Below the pieces are notes generated by a model. It searched no databases. It saw only the letters and a program-made list of their open reading frames with translations, and was not told the DNA's origin. Both the position numbers and the translations under genes were made by a program. From positions 31,821 to 95,820 of the IMG/VR virus record IMGVR_UViG_3300023174_000106: DNA of 64,000 nucleotides; one strand, written 5' to 3'. This stretch comes from a virus. Shown here piece by piece: positions 32,687 through 41,443 of this stretch (positions are counted from its first letter, which is position 1; each line of letters begins with the position of its first letter).

Positions 32687-34383
32687 ACGAACTTACAAAA
32701 GATCAATGGGAAAAAAGCATGTCAACTGGATTTGGTAATGGTGATCATCCAGTCAATCATAACAATCCACATCACGATAAATTGGTGGTTAAGTTGGAAA
32801 ATGCTGAAATGGCTATGAGTGATATGACAAAAACTATTAAGTACAGTGAAGATTTGCAAAAGATGTTCAATGTAAATGATGATTTGGAAGATTGGGTTAA
32901 GGCCAAGTTGAATCATGCTGCAGATTATATTGCCACGGTGAGAGACTATTTGAAGTTTTATCATGATGAAAAGTCATTGGGTACCTCTGATCAAGAAATT
33001 AACGAAAAGTGGACTCGTAAATATAAAACAAGTATTGATTGTTCTAACCCAAAAGGATTTAGTCAAAAAGCACATTGTGCAGGTCGTAGAGCACGTCGTG
33101 CTGGAAAACAGACACGTAGTAGTTCTGTAAGTGAAATCGAAGTGTATAATGAAGTTCTCAAGGATTTGATTGAAGATATTCTTGAAGAAGATAGTGCAAT
33201 GGCCATGGGTGCAGTCAAACAAATCAATAATGATGCACAAGAACTTCAATCAATGTTGAAACCTCAGATGGAACTTCCTGATTGGTGTAAGTCTAAACTG
33301 AATTTGGCGGGTGAATATCTTGATGACGTTTATCATCACTTGGATCACTTTGGACCCGAAGGGCGTGAACTTGACGAAGTTTCAGATCCAAACGAACCTG
33401 ATTTTTATAAACGTAGAAGTAAGCCAACATTACGTCTTGTTATTCCCGAAATAGCATATTGGGTTTCACCCACTGGTGAACTTATTAAGGTTGGAGATCA
33501 CACACAGTGGGTCAGAGATAATCGTGCTAATATAATAGGATTCAACGCACGTGAACCATTGACCTCTGCGTTTAGAAATGGATATGTCCGTTTAGTGTAT
33601 ATACCCCAAGATAACTTTGTCAACCTTCATAACTCTGGAGAAGACGATGGAACGAACGGATTTTATATAAATGGAAATCAAAGATCTGGTACTCCTCCGT
33701 TAACTTCACAGACAAAAGACGCAATACGTCAGTTTGTTAAAGAAAAGAATGTTCTTGTAATTGTTGATGATCGTGGTACACTACGAATTGACGAAATCAT
33801 GAACGAATTATTTAGTAAAACACTATCTACAGCTGCACTTGCTGCTGCCACTATGTTTGGCACACCACAAACGCAAGCCAATGCACCAGTAACACCTACG
33901 GCTTCAGTAACAACTACTGTACAAAAACAATCACCTTATACAGTAGAAGATATTATTGCAGCAACATTAGTTGATGAAGCTGGTGGTGAAAAGAATGCTG
34001 AACATGGAATGCATGCTGTTTTGAATGTTATTATGAATCGTGTCAAGGGTGATATCCGAAAAGGTGCAATGGAATGTTTGCGTCCAAAACAGTTTAGTGG
34101 TTGGAATAAGGTTAATAAGAAGAGTGCAGACGACATCAAAAAGTTTATTGATTCAAAACGTGGTCATAAACAATTTAAAAATGCTTTGATGTTAGTTGGT
34201 CAAGCAAAAAACAAATCTCTTACAGACATTACTAAAGGATCCAATCACTTTTTAAATGTACAGTTGACCAAACAACAACGTAAAGGTGGAAATTTGCCAT
34301 CTTGGTATGATTCAAATAAAGTTGTTGCCGATGTTGGAAAACACAGATTCTTGAAGTTAGAAGAGATTTATGAACTTTCCTGA
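32683..34383 (+). CDS. SleB-like cell wall hydrolase fused to phage-specific modules
   Basis: In this 566-residue protein residues about 10-110 and 165-225 are two similar helical repeats (AMSDMTKTIKYSEDLQK...VKAKLNHAADYIATVRDYL and AMAMGAVKQINNDAQELQ...KSKLNLAGEYLDDVYHHL). Between them is a basic Cys motif SIDCSNPKGFSQKAHCAGRR. The last 150 residues resemble Hydrolase_2 (SleB): TVEDIIAATLVDEAGGEKN, AVLNVIMNRV and PKQFSGWN. SleB-type domains cut peptidoglycan. A hydrolase inside a block of probable virion proteins suggests a role in wall entry or lysis. Confidence 0.7.
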   Translation: MNELTKDQWEKSMSTGFGNGDHPVNHNNPHHDKLVVKLENAEMAMSDMTKTIKYSEDLQKMFNVNDDLEDWVKAKLNHAADYIATVRDYLKFYHDEKSLGTSDQEINEKWTRKYKTSIDCSNPKGFSQKAHCAGRRARRAGKQTRSSSVSEIEVYNEVLKDLIEDILEEDSAMAMGAVKQINNDAQELQSMLKPQMELPDWCKSKLNLAGEYLDDVYHHLDHFGPEGRELDEVSDPNEPDFYKRRSKPTLRLVIPEIAYWVSPTGELIKVGDHTQWVRDNRANIIGFNAREPLTSAFRNGYVRLVYIPQDNFVNLHNSGEDDGTNGFYINGNQRSGTPPLTSQTKDAIRQFVKEKNVLVIVDDRGTLRIDEIMNELFSKTLSTAALAAATMFGTPQTQANAPVTPTASVTTTVQKQSPYTVEDIIAATLVDEAGGEKNAEHGMHAVLNVIMNRVKGDIRKGAMECLRPKQFSGWNKVNKKSADDIKKFIDSKRGHKQFKNALMLVGQAKNKSLTDITKGSNHFLNVQLTKQQRKGGNLPSWYDSNKVVADVGKHRFLKLEEIYELS

Positions 34384-34651
34384 TTTTCCAACATCTATGA
34401 ACGATCCAATCTTTCAAAGTTTGGTTCGTAGAAAGAAACAAGGAGAAGATACAACACTTCCTTCTATACAGGAGTTTCCACAGTCAGATATTGACGAGTT
34501 GGAATCTTTTTGTAGATCACATGGTATATTAGGATTTAACTGTGGAAGAATGAATCCTAAGGCTGCATTACAAATGTTGAAATCAAAATTAGGTGTAGTA
34601 ACTCATAAAGAAGTTACAAATTCACAAATAAAACAAATATTGAAAGGTTAG
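34370..34651 (+). CDS. Hypothetical small protein (93 aa)
   Basis: The gene starts within the final codons of the hydrolase gene. The product begins MNFPDFPTSMNDPIFQSLVR and ends in a short helical segment with CRSHGILGFNCGRMNPKAAL. I know no family. The FN-C-GRMNP loop looks conserved in style (turn plus helix), perhaps a small structural protein. Confidence 0.6.
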   Translation: MNFPDFPTSMNDPIFQSLVRRKKQGEDTTLPSIQEFPQSDIDELESFCRSHGILGFNCGRMNPKAALQMLKSKLGVVTHKEVTNSQIKQILKG

Positions 34652-34655
34652 TCAA

Positions 34656-34662
34656 TATTTAT
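34656..34662 (+). promoter_or_regulatory. TATTTAT element
   Basis: TATTTAT ends six bases before the ATG at 34669, just downstream of the previous stop, matching the spacing seen at 28962, 39247, 48485 and on the minus strand at 53337 and 57469. Confidence 0.45.
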
Positions 34663-34668
34663 TAAATT

Positions 34669-35235
34669 ATGAACTTTGAGAACCAACTTTTAGAAAAAAT
34701 CCTTAAATTGGATGAAGATCTTGCAGCTTGGTTTGGTAAAGGTCCGACAGGCAGTTCAACTGGTGGTGGATGGGATAGATACGACAGTACCGGTAAAAAG
34801 GTAGGTAAGTGTGGTGATAGCAAAAAAGGTAGTCCATATGCAGCTTGTTTAGGTAAAAAGTATGCTCAGAGACTACGTTCTAAGGGTGGTAAGAAAGCTA
34901 TTGCTAATTGGGTAAAACGTAAGAGAACCGCACAACGTAAATCTGGTCATGGTAAAAAGGGTGTCGGTACAACTGGACGTAAACCAGTCAGAGTGAGTTA
35001 CAAAGAAGAATTGTGTGAAGTATTTACAATTCAAAATAAAGTCAATTTAAAAAATGATTTGGTTCAATTTTTGAGAAATGAATTTGAAGACGGTGATATT
35101 AAAGCTGTTCATCACGGCTTGAGTACAACTGAATATAAACCAAGTGATTGGTATGAAGATATGGCCGACAATCTTATCAATCGTTTAATTCAGTATTTTC
35201 AGACAACCACAGGTCAAACAGAAAGAGACATGTAA
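34669..35235 (+). CDS. DUF5872-like basic protein
   Basis: The 188-residue protein carries a phage and giant-virus module rich in Gly, Lys and Arg: GGGWDRYDSTGKKVGKCGDS, KKGSPYAACLGKKYAQRLRS, and AIANWVKRKRTAQRK. Two or more cysteines in K-C-G-D and A-A-C-L may bind metal. The N-terminus NFENQLLEKILKLDE is an amphipathic helix with an L-L-E site. The high charge suggests DNA binding inside the head; this is inferred, not shown. Confidence 0.65.
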   Translation: MNFENQLLEKILKLDEDLAAWFGKGPTGSSTGGGWDRYDSTGKKVGKCGDSKKGSPYAACLGKKYAQRLRSKGGKKAIANWVKRKRTAQRKSGHGKKGVGTTGRKPVRVSYKEELCEVFTIQNKVNLKNDLVQFLRNEFEDGDIKAVHHGLSTTEYKPSDWYEDMADNLINRLIQYFQTTTGQTERDM

Positions 35236-35245
35236 AGGATATATT

Positions 35246-36196
35246 ATGAATAAAGTTTACTCTATTTTAAGTTTATTGTTATTAACAAGTTGTTCTACTA
35301 TTACACCATCAAAACAAATTGATGACAATCAAAAAGTTATTACTTCAGAAGAAAAGAAAGTAGATATCACTTTGAATAAAATAGAAAAGAATGACAAAGG
35401 AAAAAACGTTCAAACATCTACTTTAGCACAGGGGATTCAATATTCACTCAATCAAGTAACTAATCCACCAATTCAAGTTGATACGGCCAAATCGTTAAAC
35501 GAAAGAGTTGTTTCTATTGTTGGATCGCCTCACATTGACGAACTAAACCGAATTAAAGCTACCGTTGATCTATTAAACTCAGCAGTTGAAGAGGAAAGAA
35601 AAAAAGGTCAACAACTATTAACACAAAGAGACGAAGTAATTAATAAATTGCAAAAAGAAAATGTTGAGTTGAATGAAAAATATGATGACCAACTTTGGCA
35701 ATTAACTGACAAAGCAAAAGAGGTTGCAAAAAAAGCAGATGAAAATAAAGCGGTTCTTGATACCATGAGTGGAATGTTTGGTTTAAACGCAGTGTGGTGG
35801 GGTTTGAAAAAGTTCTTTTTAAGTCTTTTTACTACAATAATTGTGTTTATCTTTATTTTTATAATTCTACGTTTATTAGCAATAGTTAATCCGATTGCAG
35901 CAGCTGCATTTTCTATATTTAATATGTTAGGTAGTATAGTTATTTCATTGGTTAAAATATTAACTCCCAAAGCATTTGACATGAGTAATTTTATATCAAA
36001 AGATAAAGTGGATGATTACAAATTGCCACTTGTTAAAATGGTTGATGTAATTCAAGACCTTAAAGAAAAACAAAAAGATACACCTGATAGAATATATCCA
36101 TTGAATGAATTGCTTAAACGTCTTAATGTAGAAATGGATAGTCATGAAAAAGTATTGATTGACGAGATTCTAAAAGAACTTCGGTGGAAAAGATAA
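35246..36196 (+). CDS. Lipoprotein with coiled coil and C-terminal membrane segment
   Basis: The 316-residue protein starts with a lipoprotein signal (MNKVYSILSLLLLTSCS; lipobox L-T-S-C, Cys about residue 16). Residues about 105-180 form a long charged coiled coil (EERKKGQQLLTQRDEVINKL and onward). Residues about 190-240 are hydrophobic (FFLSLFTTIIVFIFIFIILR, then IVNPIAAAAFSIFNMLGSIV), giving one or two membrane spans. It should sit in the envelope, bridging membranes. A spanin-like or superinfection-exclusion role is possible but unproven. A good ribosome site (AAGGA) precedes the ATG. Confidence 0.6.
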   Translation: MNKVYSILSLLLLTSCSTITPSKQIDDNQKVITSEEKKVDITLNKIEKNDKGKNVQTSTLAQGIQYSLNQVTNPPIQVDTAKSLNERVVSIVGSPHIDELNRIKATVDLLNSAVEEERKKGQQLLTQRDEVINKLQKENVELNEKYDDQLWQLTDKAKEVAKKADENKAVLDTMSGMFGLNAVWWGLKKFFLSLFTTIIVFIFIFIILRLLAIVNPIAAAAFSIFNMLGSIVISLVKILTPKAFDMSNFISKDKVDDYKLPLVKMVDVIQDLKEKQKDTPDRIYPLNELLKRLNVEMDSHEKVLIDEILKELRWKR

Positions 36197-36210
36197 AGTT
36201 ATAAATTAAA

Positions 36211-36239
36211 TTGAGTATTGTCATATCATAAGATATACT
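36211..36239 (+). promoter_or_regulatory. Sigma70-like promoter
   Basis: TTGAGT (36211-36216), a 17-nt spacer and TATACT (36234-36239) form a good promoter match. The predicted start is 36246, seven bases before the ATG at 36253. Confidence 0.55.
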
Positions 36240-36252
36240 GTGTTTATCGTTA

Positions 36253-36606
36253 ATGAATTATAATTTAGTGTGTGCTAAATACACCACTAGTTATAGACGT
36301 ATGAACATGAAGTATTATATTATCGACAAACAAGTCAGCAAAAATCCTGCTATTTTTAACACACTACAAGATCTAGTTTCAACACTAGAACGTGTAGTGG
36401 AATATAAGTTTAAAATGACTCGTAAACAGTATATGCAGAATTTGATTGATTTGGGTCACGGTATTGATGATCCACTTGGTAGAATATTTACTGAGTCGAT
36501 GTCTGAATATGTCGAAGTTGGTGTAATAAAAAACAATTCATGCGTCCGATGTAATGTACATGAAGTAGCACAATACTCTAAGTACCGTGACGAAATGGGA
36601 CATTGA
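36253..36606 (+). CDS. Hypothetical protein (117 aa or shorter)
   Basis: The ATG at 36253 is seven bases from the predicted transcript start; ATGs at 36301 and 36307 are alternatives that would give about 100 residues. The central part (ERVVEYKFKMTRKQYMQNLI) is helical, and the C-terminus has CVRCNVHEVAQYS with a C-x-x-C pair. No family is recognised. It precedes the helicase gene by two bases. Confidence 0.55.
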   Translation: MNYNLVCAKYTTSYRRMNMKYYIIDKQVSKNPAIFNTLQDLVSTLERVVEYKFKMTRKQYMQNLIDLGHGIDDPLGRIFTESMSEYVEVGVIKNNSCVRCNVHEVAQYSKYRDEMGH

Positions 36607-36608
36607 AT

Positions 36609-38228
36609 ATGATAAATATTGATATTGAGTGGGGAGAACCATATCAACTGACAGATGAAACAAGATTGTGGAGACGTGACGGATTGATTCCTGTCACATA
36701 TCGTACTGAATTCTTTTTATACTGGAAAGGTAATAGTTTTAAACTCAAAGACAAAGGTTATGGCGTTCTTAAAAAGGACAATGATTGGTATTTGACACAA
36801 ACAAAGACCACTAAAGATCAATTTACTAAAACAAAAACAAAAACAAAAGAAATTATATCAGAAGATATAGTTCTTAAACCGCATACAATGAAACACTCTG
36901 ATGGGTTACGCCCATGGCAGGTGGAAAGTGTTGCAAAACTCTGTTCAGTGATTGATAAATGGGGATGTGGAATTGATGGAAGCGATGTAGGCGTTGGTAA
37001 AAGTTATATTGCGTGTGGCGTTGCTCGAGAGTTAGACATGGACATTCTTATAGTGTGTCCTAAAGCTGTTATGGAGAGCTGGAGACGGGTTATAGTGAAT
37101 CATTTCAAGATGAAAACCAAATTGATTGGTATCATCAACTATGAACTTCTTCGTATGGGACGATCAGACTCTATGATTGCATCATATGTTAAGAACCGAA
37201 AAACTCATGTCAACGAATTTAAGTGGAAAATTCCAAAGTCTACATTGATTATTTGGGACGAAAGTCAAAAGTTAAAGGGTGCAACTACAAAAAATAGTGA
37301 GGTGTGTTTAAAGGCTCTTAAAGATGGTTATAAAATGTTATTTTGCAGTGCAACAAATGCAACAAATCCTTTGGAATTACGTACAGTTGGAATGGCCCTC
37401 AAGTTATTTGAAAATAATAGACAGTATTATACTTGGTTATATGCACATGGTGTTACCAAAGGTCGATTTGGATTACAATTTAATGGAAACAAAGAAGTAT
37501 TAAAGAAACTACATAAAGACATATTTGTTAATAGAGGTACCCGTTTGTCAAGAGATACTATTCCAAACTTTCCAGAAAGTCAGATCATAGCAGAGTGTTA
37601 TGATATGGAAGAAGAAGCACAACATAAGATCAATGGTATTTATGACGAAATGGAATCTGAACTTGCCAAACTTAAAAATAAAGTTAAAAAGGAAAAAAAT
37701 GATAGTGCAAGTGAACTGACTGCAATTTTAAGAGCGAGACAAAAGGTTGAACTGGTTAAAGTTCCATTATTTGTTGAAATGGTTGAAGAAGCGTTGGAAA
37801 ACAATATGAGTGTTGTATTGTTTGCTAATTTTACGGAAACTATTACTGCTTTATCAAAACGTTTGAATACAACGTGTATTGTAAATGGTGTAGTTTCTGA
37901 TATTGATCGGCAACAAAATATTGATGATTTTCAAGCGGATAAACAACGAGTTATATTGGTTAATATTGCTGCGGGTGGTGCTGGATTGTCATTACATGAT
38001 TTGAACGGAAACCATCCACGTATTGCGTTAATTAGTCCATCGTATAGCGCGGTACAAATGAGACAGGCTACAGGACGTGTATGGCGTGATAGTGCAAAGA
38101 CTAAAAGTATTCAAAAGATTGTATTTGTTGCAAAAACAGTTGAAGAACGAGTTTGTAATAGTGTAAATGAAAAACTAAAAAACATGGATTTGTTAAATGA
38201 CGGTGATTTAAAATATGAAAAAAAATAG
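36609..38228 (+). CDS. SNF2-type superfamily 2 helicase/ATPase
   Basis: The ATG at 36609 gives about 539 residues. Motif Q-like LRPWQVESVAKL, Walker A DVGVGKSYIACG (about residues 118-129), Walker B LIIWDESQK (DESQ in place of DEAH/DEGH), motif III FCSATNATN, and the C-terminal motifs VVLFANFTETITAL, VNIAAGGAGLSLHDL and QATGRVWR are all visible. It probably moves along or remodels DNA, like the UvsW/SNF2 proteins of T4-like phages, in recombination or fork restart. It is transcribed from the promoter at 36211. Confidence 0.88.
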   Translation: MINIDIEWGEPYQLTDETRLWRRDGLIPVTYRTEFFLYWKGNSFKLKDKGYGVLKKDNDWYLTQTKTTKDQFTKTKTKTKEIISEDIVLKPHTMKHSDGLRPWQVESVAKLCSVIDKWGCGIDGSDVGVGKSYIACGVARELDMDILIVCPKAVMESWRRVIVNHFKMKTKLIGIINYELLRMGRSDSMIASYVKNRKTHVNEFKWKIPKSTLIIWDESQKLKGATTKNSEVCLKALKDGYKMLFCSATNATNPLELRTVGMALKLFENNRQYYTWLYAHGVTKGRFGLQFNGNKEVLKKLHKDIFVNRGTRLSRDTIPNFPESQIIAECYDMEEEAQHKINGIYDEMESELAKLKNKVKKEKNDSASELTAILRARQKVELVKVPLFVEMVEEALENNMSVVLFANFTETITALSKRLNTTCIVNGVVSDIDRQQNIDDFQADKQRVILVNIAAGGAGLSLHDLNGNHPRIALISPSYSAVQMRQATGRVWRDSAKTKSIQKIVFVAKTVEERVCNSVNEKLKNMDLLNDGDLKYEKK

Positions 38229-38526
38229 TATTATTGTAAAACTTGGAACTGAAACATTTAAGTTGGATATTGAGGATATGTTTGAAGATCCATTTATGGA
38301 AGCATGTACTCGTATTATTGAATTTAAACGTCAACAATCAACTCATATGTCAGTACCACCATGTATGATATCTTGTTTAGATCGTAAACGATCAAAGATG
38401 CATGTATATAATACTTACGTAGTACTAGTTAATGCTGCAATGTATATTCAAGCTGAAAATTTGAGAAATAGGTTTATGAAAGATAGTGGAATAGATTTGA
38501 AAAAGGAACCAATTAAATCAAAGTAA
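38215..38526 (+). CDS. Hypothetical protein (103 aa)
   Basis: The start overlaps the helicase end by 14 bases. The product opens with strands (KNSIIVKLGTETFKLDIEDM) and continues with a helix and RKRSKMHVYNTYVVLVNAAM. I do not know the family. It is followed after one base by the HNH-like gene. Confidence 0.6.
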   Translation: MKKNSIIVKLGTETFKLDIEDMFEDPFMEACTRIIEFKRQQSTHMSVPPCMISCLDRKRSKMHVYNTYVVLVNAAMYIQAENLRNRFMKDSGIDLKKEPIKSK

Positions 38527-38527
38527 T

Positions 38528-39244
38528 ATGAATGATATTCCGGAAAATATTCCTTTAAACATTCTATCCGAACTTGAAAAGTTAAAACAAGAAGTTCGTG
38601 AAATGAAAAAACTTCAAGGTTTGGGTGAATCTGTTGCAAATGAAATTCAACGTGAAATTGCAGAAAAACTTGACGTTCCACATTTGAGAGATAAACAAGA
38701 CAGTTTAAAAGTAAAACTAAAAAGAGGACATGGTGCAAGACCGTTATTACAATCAGAAATTGCAGCTGTACAGGCTGTATCAAAAAGTGGTAGAGAAGCT
38801 GCACGTAAATTAGGAGTTAATTATCTAACGTATCGTAAATATGCTAAAATGTACGATATGCACAAGTTGTTAAATCCATACAATAAAGGAATTAAAAAAG
38901 ATGTGAATCCTGAGATGGGTAAGTATCCATTGAGTTCAATACTTGAAGGTAAGTATCCGGACTATCCTGTATACAGACTCAAAGATAAGTTAATTCGTTC
39001 AAGAAAAAAAGATGCATGTTGTGAAATGTGTGGCTATAAAGAACGTAGAGTGGTTGACGGAAAAATACCTCTTCTTCTAAATTTTGAAGACGGTGATTCA
39101 AAAAATCACAAGTTGGAAAATGTTAAATTGTTGTGTTATAACTGTACATTCGTTGCAGGAAAAGGATTTATTAAACGTGGATTAAAACATTTTGATCCAG
39201 ATATTATGCAAGGGTCAAAACATTTGTTTATTACAAGATACTGA
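38528..39244 (+). CDS. HTH and degenerate HNH-like zinc protein
   Basis: The 238-residue protein has an N-terminal coiled coil, a helix-turn-helix-like stretch (SGREAARKLGVNYLTYRKYA, about residues 87-106) and a C-terminal zinc-binding HNH-like fold (CEMCGYKERR, then LLNFEDGDSKNHKLENVKLL and CYNC). In active HNH enzymes the phrase is usually L-x-H-x-D/I-G; here the first His is Asn (LNFEDG), so nuclease activity may be lost. It could be a DNA-binding regulator derived from a homing nuclease. Confidence 0.6.
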   Translation: MNDIPENIPLNILSELEKLKQEVREMKKLQGLGESVANEIQREIAEKLDVPHLRDKQDSLKVKLKRGHGARPLLQSEIAAVQAVSKSGREAARKLGVNYLTYRKYAKMYDMHKLLNPYNKGIKKDVNPEMGKYPLSSILEGKYPDYPVYRLKDKLIRSRKKDACCEMCGYKERRVVDGKIPLLLNFEDGDSKNHKLENVKLLCYNCTFVAGKGFIKRGLKHFDPDIMQGSKHLFITRY

Positions 39245-39246
39245 CA

Positions 39247-39253
39247 TATTTAT
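39247..39253 (+). promoter_or_regulatory. TATTTAT element
   Basis: TATTTAT ends six bases before the ATG at 39260, in the 15-base gap after the HNH-like gene. Confidence 0.45.
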
Positions 39254-39259
39254 TATTAT

Positions 39260-39736
39260 ATGCAAACGTGCGATCACATACTAGCAAAATATGGTGTTAT
39301 GTCCAATTTTTCAATTGCGAAGAAGGTAACTAAAGATCGCATTAAAAAAATGTCTGAAAAACTTAACACGGTAGACGAATTTTCTTTGGACTTTCAAGAA
39401 GCATTAAAACAAGAAATACTAAAAGAAACGCAACTTGCAATATTTAATAATACAATTCCGGGTTTAATCACTAATTCTAAGAAAAAAAAGGAACCAAATC
39501 ACAAAATGATGTTGATTACAGAAAAAGACAAAAGAAAAATAATTTTAATGTCTTCACTTATAGTTAATACGATTTTAGAAAAAGATTTGTCTAAAGATGA
39601 AACGTGTTTATTGATTATTCAACTGGTCAATACTTTAGGATTGCGTGATGTTGATTTCAAGAAGTTTAATGATAATTCCAATACCCCACCCGATGATGAG
39701 GATGAAAATTATGAAGATAACGATGAGGACTATTAG
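39260..39736 (+). CDS. Hypothetical protein with acidic tail (158 aa)
   Basis: The protein is helical (AKKVTKDRIKKMSEKL, later KDKRKIILMSSLIVNTILEK) and ends in a very acidic tail of Asp/Glu/Tyr/Asn (about residues 138-158). Acidic tails occur in DNA mimics and in scaffolding or chaperone-like phage proteins; nothing here decides between these. It carries the TATTTAT element and so may be a late gene. Its end overlaps a convergent gene by four bases. Confidence 0.55.
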   Translation: MQTCDHILAKYGVMSNFSIAKKVTKDRIKKMSEKLNTVDEFSLDFQEALKQEILKETQLAIFNNTIPGLITNSKKKKEPNHKMMLITEKDKRKIILMSSLIVNTILEKDLSKDETCLLIIQLVNTLGLRDVDFKKFNDNSNTPPDDEDENYEDNDEDY

Positions 39737-40095
39737 TAGAAATATACTTTGATTTTATTATTATTTTCTACTACGCTAATACCTTCATACTTCCAGTTTT
39801 CAGATTTAGCTTTACGAATTAGACGTAAATACTCTTCTGAATTATTTAGTTCAAATACTTTACCATCTACACGATTAAAATCTTTTTTCTGACTAACGTA
39901 ATTGATGAATACTTTTTTTAGATTTTCATTTTCATCATAAAATTTACCAATTACATTTTTACACTTTTCATTGTGTTCTTGCGATGCGTTTTGTTTAAAT
40001 GATGTGATATACGAATAAAGACCCGGAAATCTTTTAATCAGTTCATTACTGAAGTTATTGTCGCTAATAATTAAATAGAATAAATCTTCTTTCAT
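39733..40095 (-). CDS. Hypothetical protein (120 aa)
   Basis: This isolated minus-strand gene encodes a helical, lysine-rich protein (DLFYLIISDNNFSNELIKRF at the front; EYLRLIRKAKSENWKYEGIS near the end). The C-terminal piece resembles a common phage end motif with R-K-A-K-x-x-N-W-x-Y-x-G-I. No function is known to me. It is convergent with the gene at 39260 and divergent from gmd. Confidence 0.55.
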   Translation of the reverse strand: MKEDLFYLIISDNNFSNELIKRFPGLYSYITSFKQNASQEHNEKCKNVIGKFYDENENLKKVFINYVSQKKDFNRVDGKVFELNNSEEYLRLIRKAKSENWKYEGISVVENNNKIKVYFY

Positions 40096-40144
40096 ATGCT
40101 TTCATATATATTATTACAACGTAGTTGAAAGGTTATTTTAAATT

Positions 40145-41374
40145 ATGACATCAAAAAATTTACAAGAAACATTATATGGAAAAAAGATTGACACAGCTAA
40201 TATTTTAAGCATAGCTGATGCAAAAACCGTTCGTGATCAAAAACTTAAACAACATATTTATACAAAGATCGTAATTATTACGGGCGTGACTGGTCAAGAT
40301 GGAAGTCACATGATCGATTATCTATTGGAAAACACCGATGTAATTATTTTTGGTGGTGTACGTAGACTGAGTGTATATAATCATCATAATCTGTCACACA
40401 TTAACTCTGATCGATTTTTCTTAGTGAATTTTGATCTTACTGATACACATTCAATTGGTCAGTTTGTAGAAAAGATGAAACCAGATTATTTCATCAACTT
40501 TGCTGCTCAAAGTTTTGTTGCAAGTAGTTGGGACTTTCCAAGACAAACTTGGCAAACCAATTGTACATCAGTATTAGATATACTTGAGGCAATTCGTTTG
40601 TATAGACCAAGTTGCAGATTTTATAATGCTGGTTCATCCGAAGAATTTGGAAACATTATACGTTCTCCTCAGGATGAAAACCATCCTCTTAGACCACGTA
40701 GTCCATATGGTGCTAGCAAAGCCGCGGCCCGTCAAATTGTGAAGGTTTATCGTGATAGTTACAATCTATATGCAATTCAAAGTTGGTTGTTCAATCACGA
40801 AGGAACACGTCGTGGAGAAGAATTCGTAACACGTAAGATTTCAAAGAACGTTGCACGTATTTCCGAAGAGTTGAGTGAAGGACGTATTCCTAAAGCAGTT
40901 GAATTAGGTAATGTAAATGCCAAACGTGACTGGAGTGATAGTGAAGACTTTGTACATTGTGTTTGGATGATGCTTAATCAGGAAAAACATCGTGCTGATT
41001 TGAACCCAAAACTCTACACAGGTTTATCTTATAGTAAAGAATCAATCGATGTTTTGAAAGAATATGTTCTTTCAAGTAATGAAACACATACTATTAAAGA
41101 ATTCGTTGAATTATCATTTAAATGTTTAAATATTAATGGGCATTGGGAGGGAACTGATATTAATGAACAGTACATACAAAATGGTACCAACCATGTTTTA
41201 GTGAAAATCAATAGTAACTTTTATCGTCCAGCCGAAGTAGATCTTCTATGGGGTGATAGCAGTGAGTTTAGAAATGATTTCAACTGGAATCCTAAAACGT
41301 CTTTCAATGAACTAGTTCAAAAGATGGTTAAAAACGATCACTATTTGAGATGTAAAGAGTATCTAAACAAGTAA
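40145..41374 (+). CDS. gmd: GDP-mannose 4,6-dehydratase
   Basis: The 409-residue SDR enzyme has about 40 extra N-terminal residues, then the NAD(P)-binding VIITGVTGQDGSHMIDYL, DLTDTHSIGQFVEKMKPDY, NFAAQSFVASSW, and catalytic residues in FYNAGSSEEFG (Thr/Ser-x-Glu) and SPYGASKAAARQIVKVYRD (Y-x-x-x-K). NHEGTRRGEEFVTRKIS matches the family-specific G-x-R-R-G-x-x-F-V-T block. It converts GDP-mannose to GDP-4-keto-6-deoxymannose, the precursor of GDP-fucose. This would feed the fucosyltransferase at 6595-7410 if the host or another phage gene supplies GDP-fucose synthase. The gene ends at a strong hairpin terminator. Confidence 0.93.
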   Translation: MTSKNLQETLYGKKIDTANILSIADAKTVRDQKLKQHIYTKIVIITGVTGQDGSHMIDYLLENTDVIIFGGVRRLSVYNHHNLSHINSDRFFLVNFDLTDTHSIGQFVEKMKPDYFINFAAQSFVASSWDFPRQTWQTNCTSVLDILEAIRLYRPSCRFYNAGSSEEFGNIIRSPQDENHPLRPRSPYGASKAAARQIVKVYRDSYNLYAIQSWLFNHEGTRRGEEFVTRKISKNVARISEELSEGRIPKAVELGNVNAKRDWSDSEDFVHCVWMMLNQEKHRADLNPKLYTGLSYSKESIDVLKEYVLSSNETHTIKEFVELSFKCLNINGHWEGTDINEQYIQNGTNHVLVKINSNFYRPAEVDLLWGDSSEFRNDFNWNPKTSFNELVQKMVKNDHYLRCKEYLNK

Positions 41375-41396
41375 GTTATAAAAAATACTTTAACAA

Positions 41397-41432
41397 AAAA
41401 CCAGATGACAAACAAATATCATCTGGTTTTTT
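41397..41432. terminator. Bidirectional rho-independent terminator
   Basis: AACCAGATGA (41399-41408) and TCATCTGGTT (41419-41428) form a 10-bp stem with a 10-base loop. T-runs follow on both strands, between the convergent gmd and HNH genes. Confidence 0.85.
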
Positions 41433-41443
41433 AATATCTTAAC

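Noticed and set aside
38528-39244. Active HNH homing endonuclease
   Set aside because: The expected first His is replaced by Asn in LNFEDG, so it is called a degenerate HNH-like DNA-binding protein instead.
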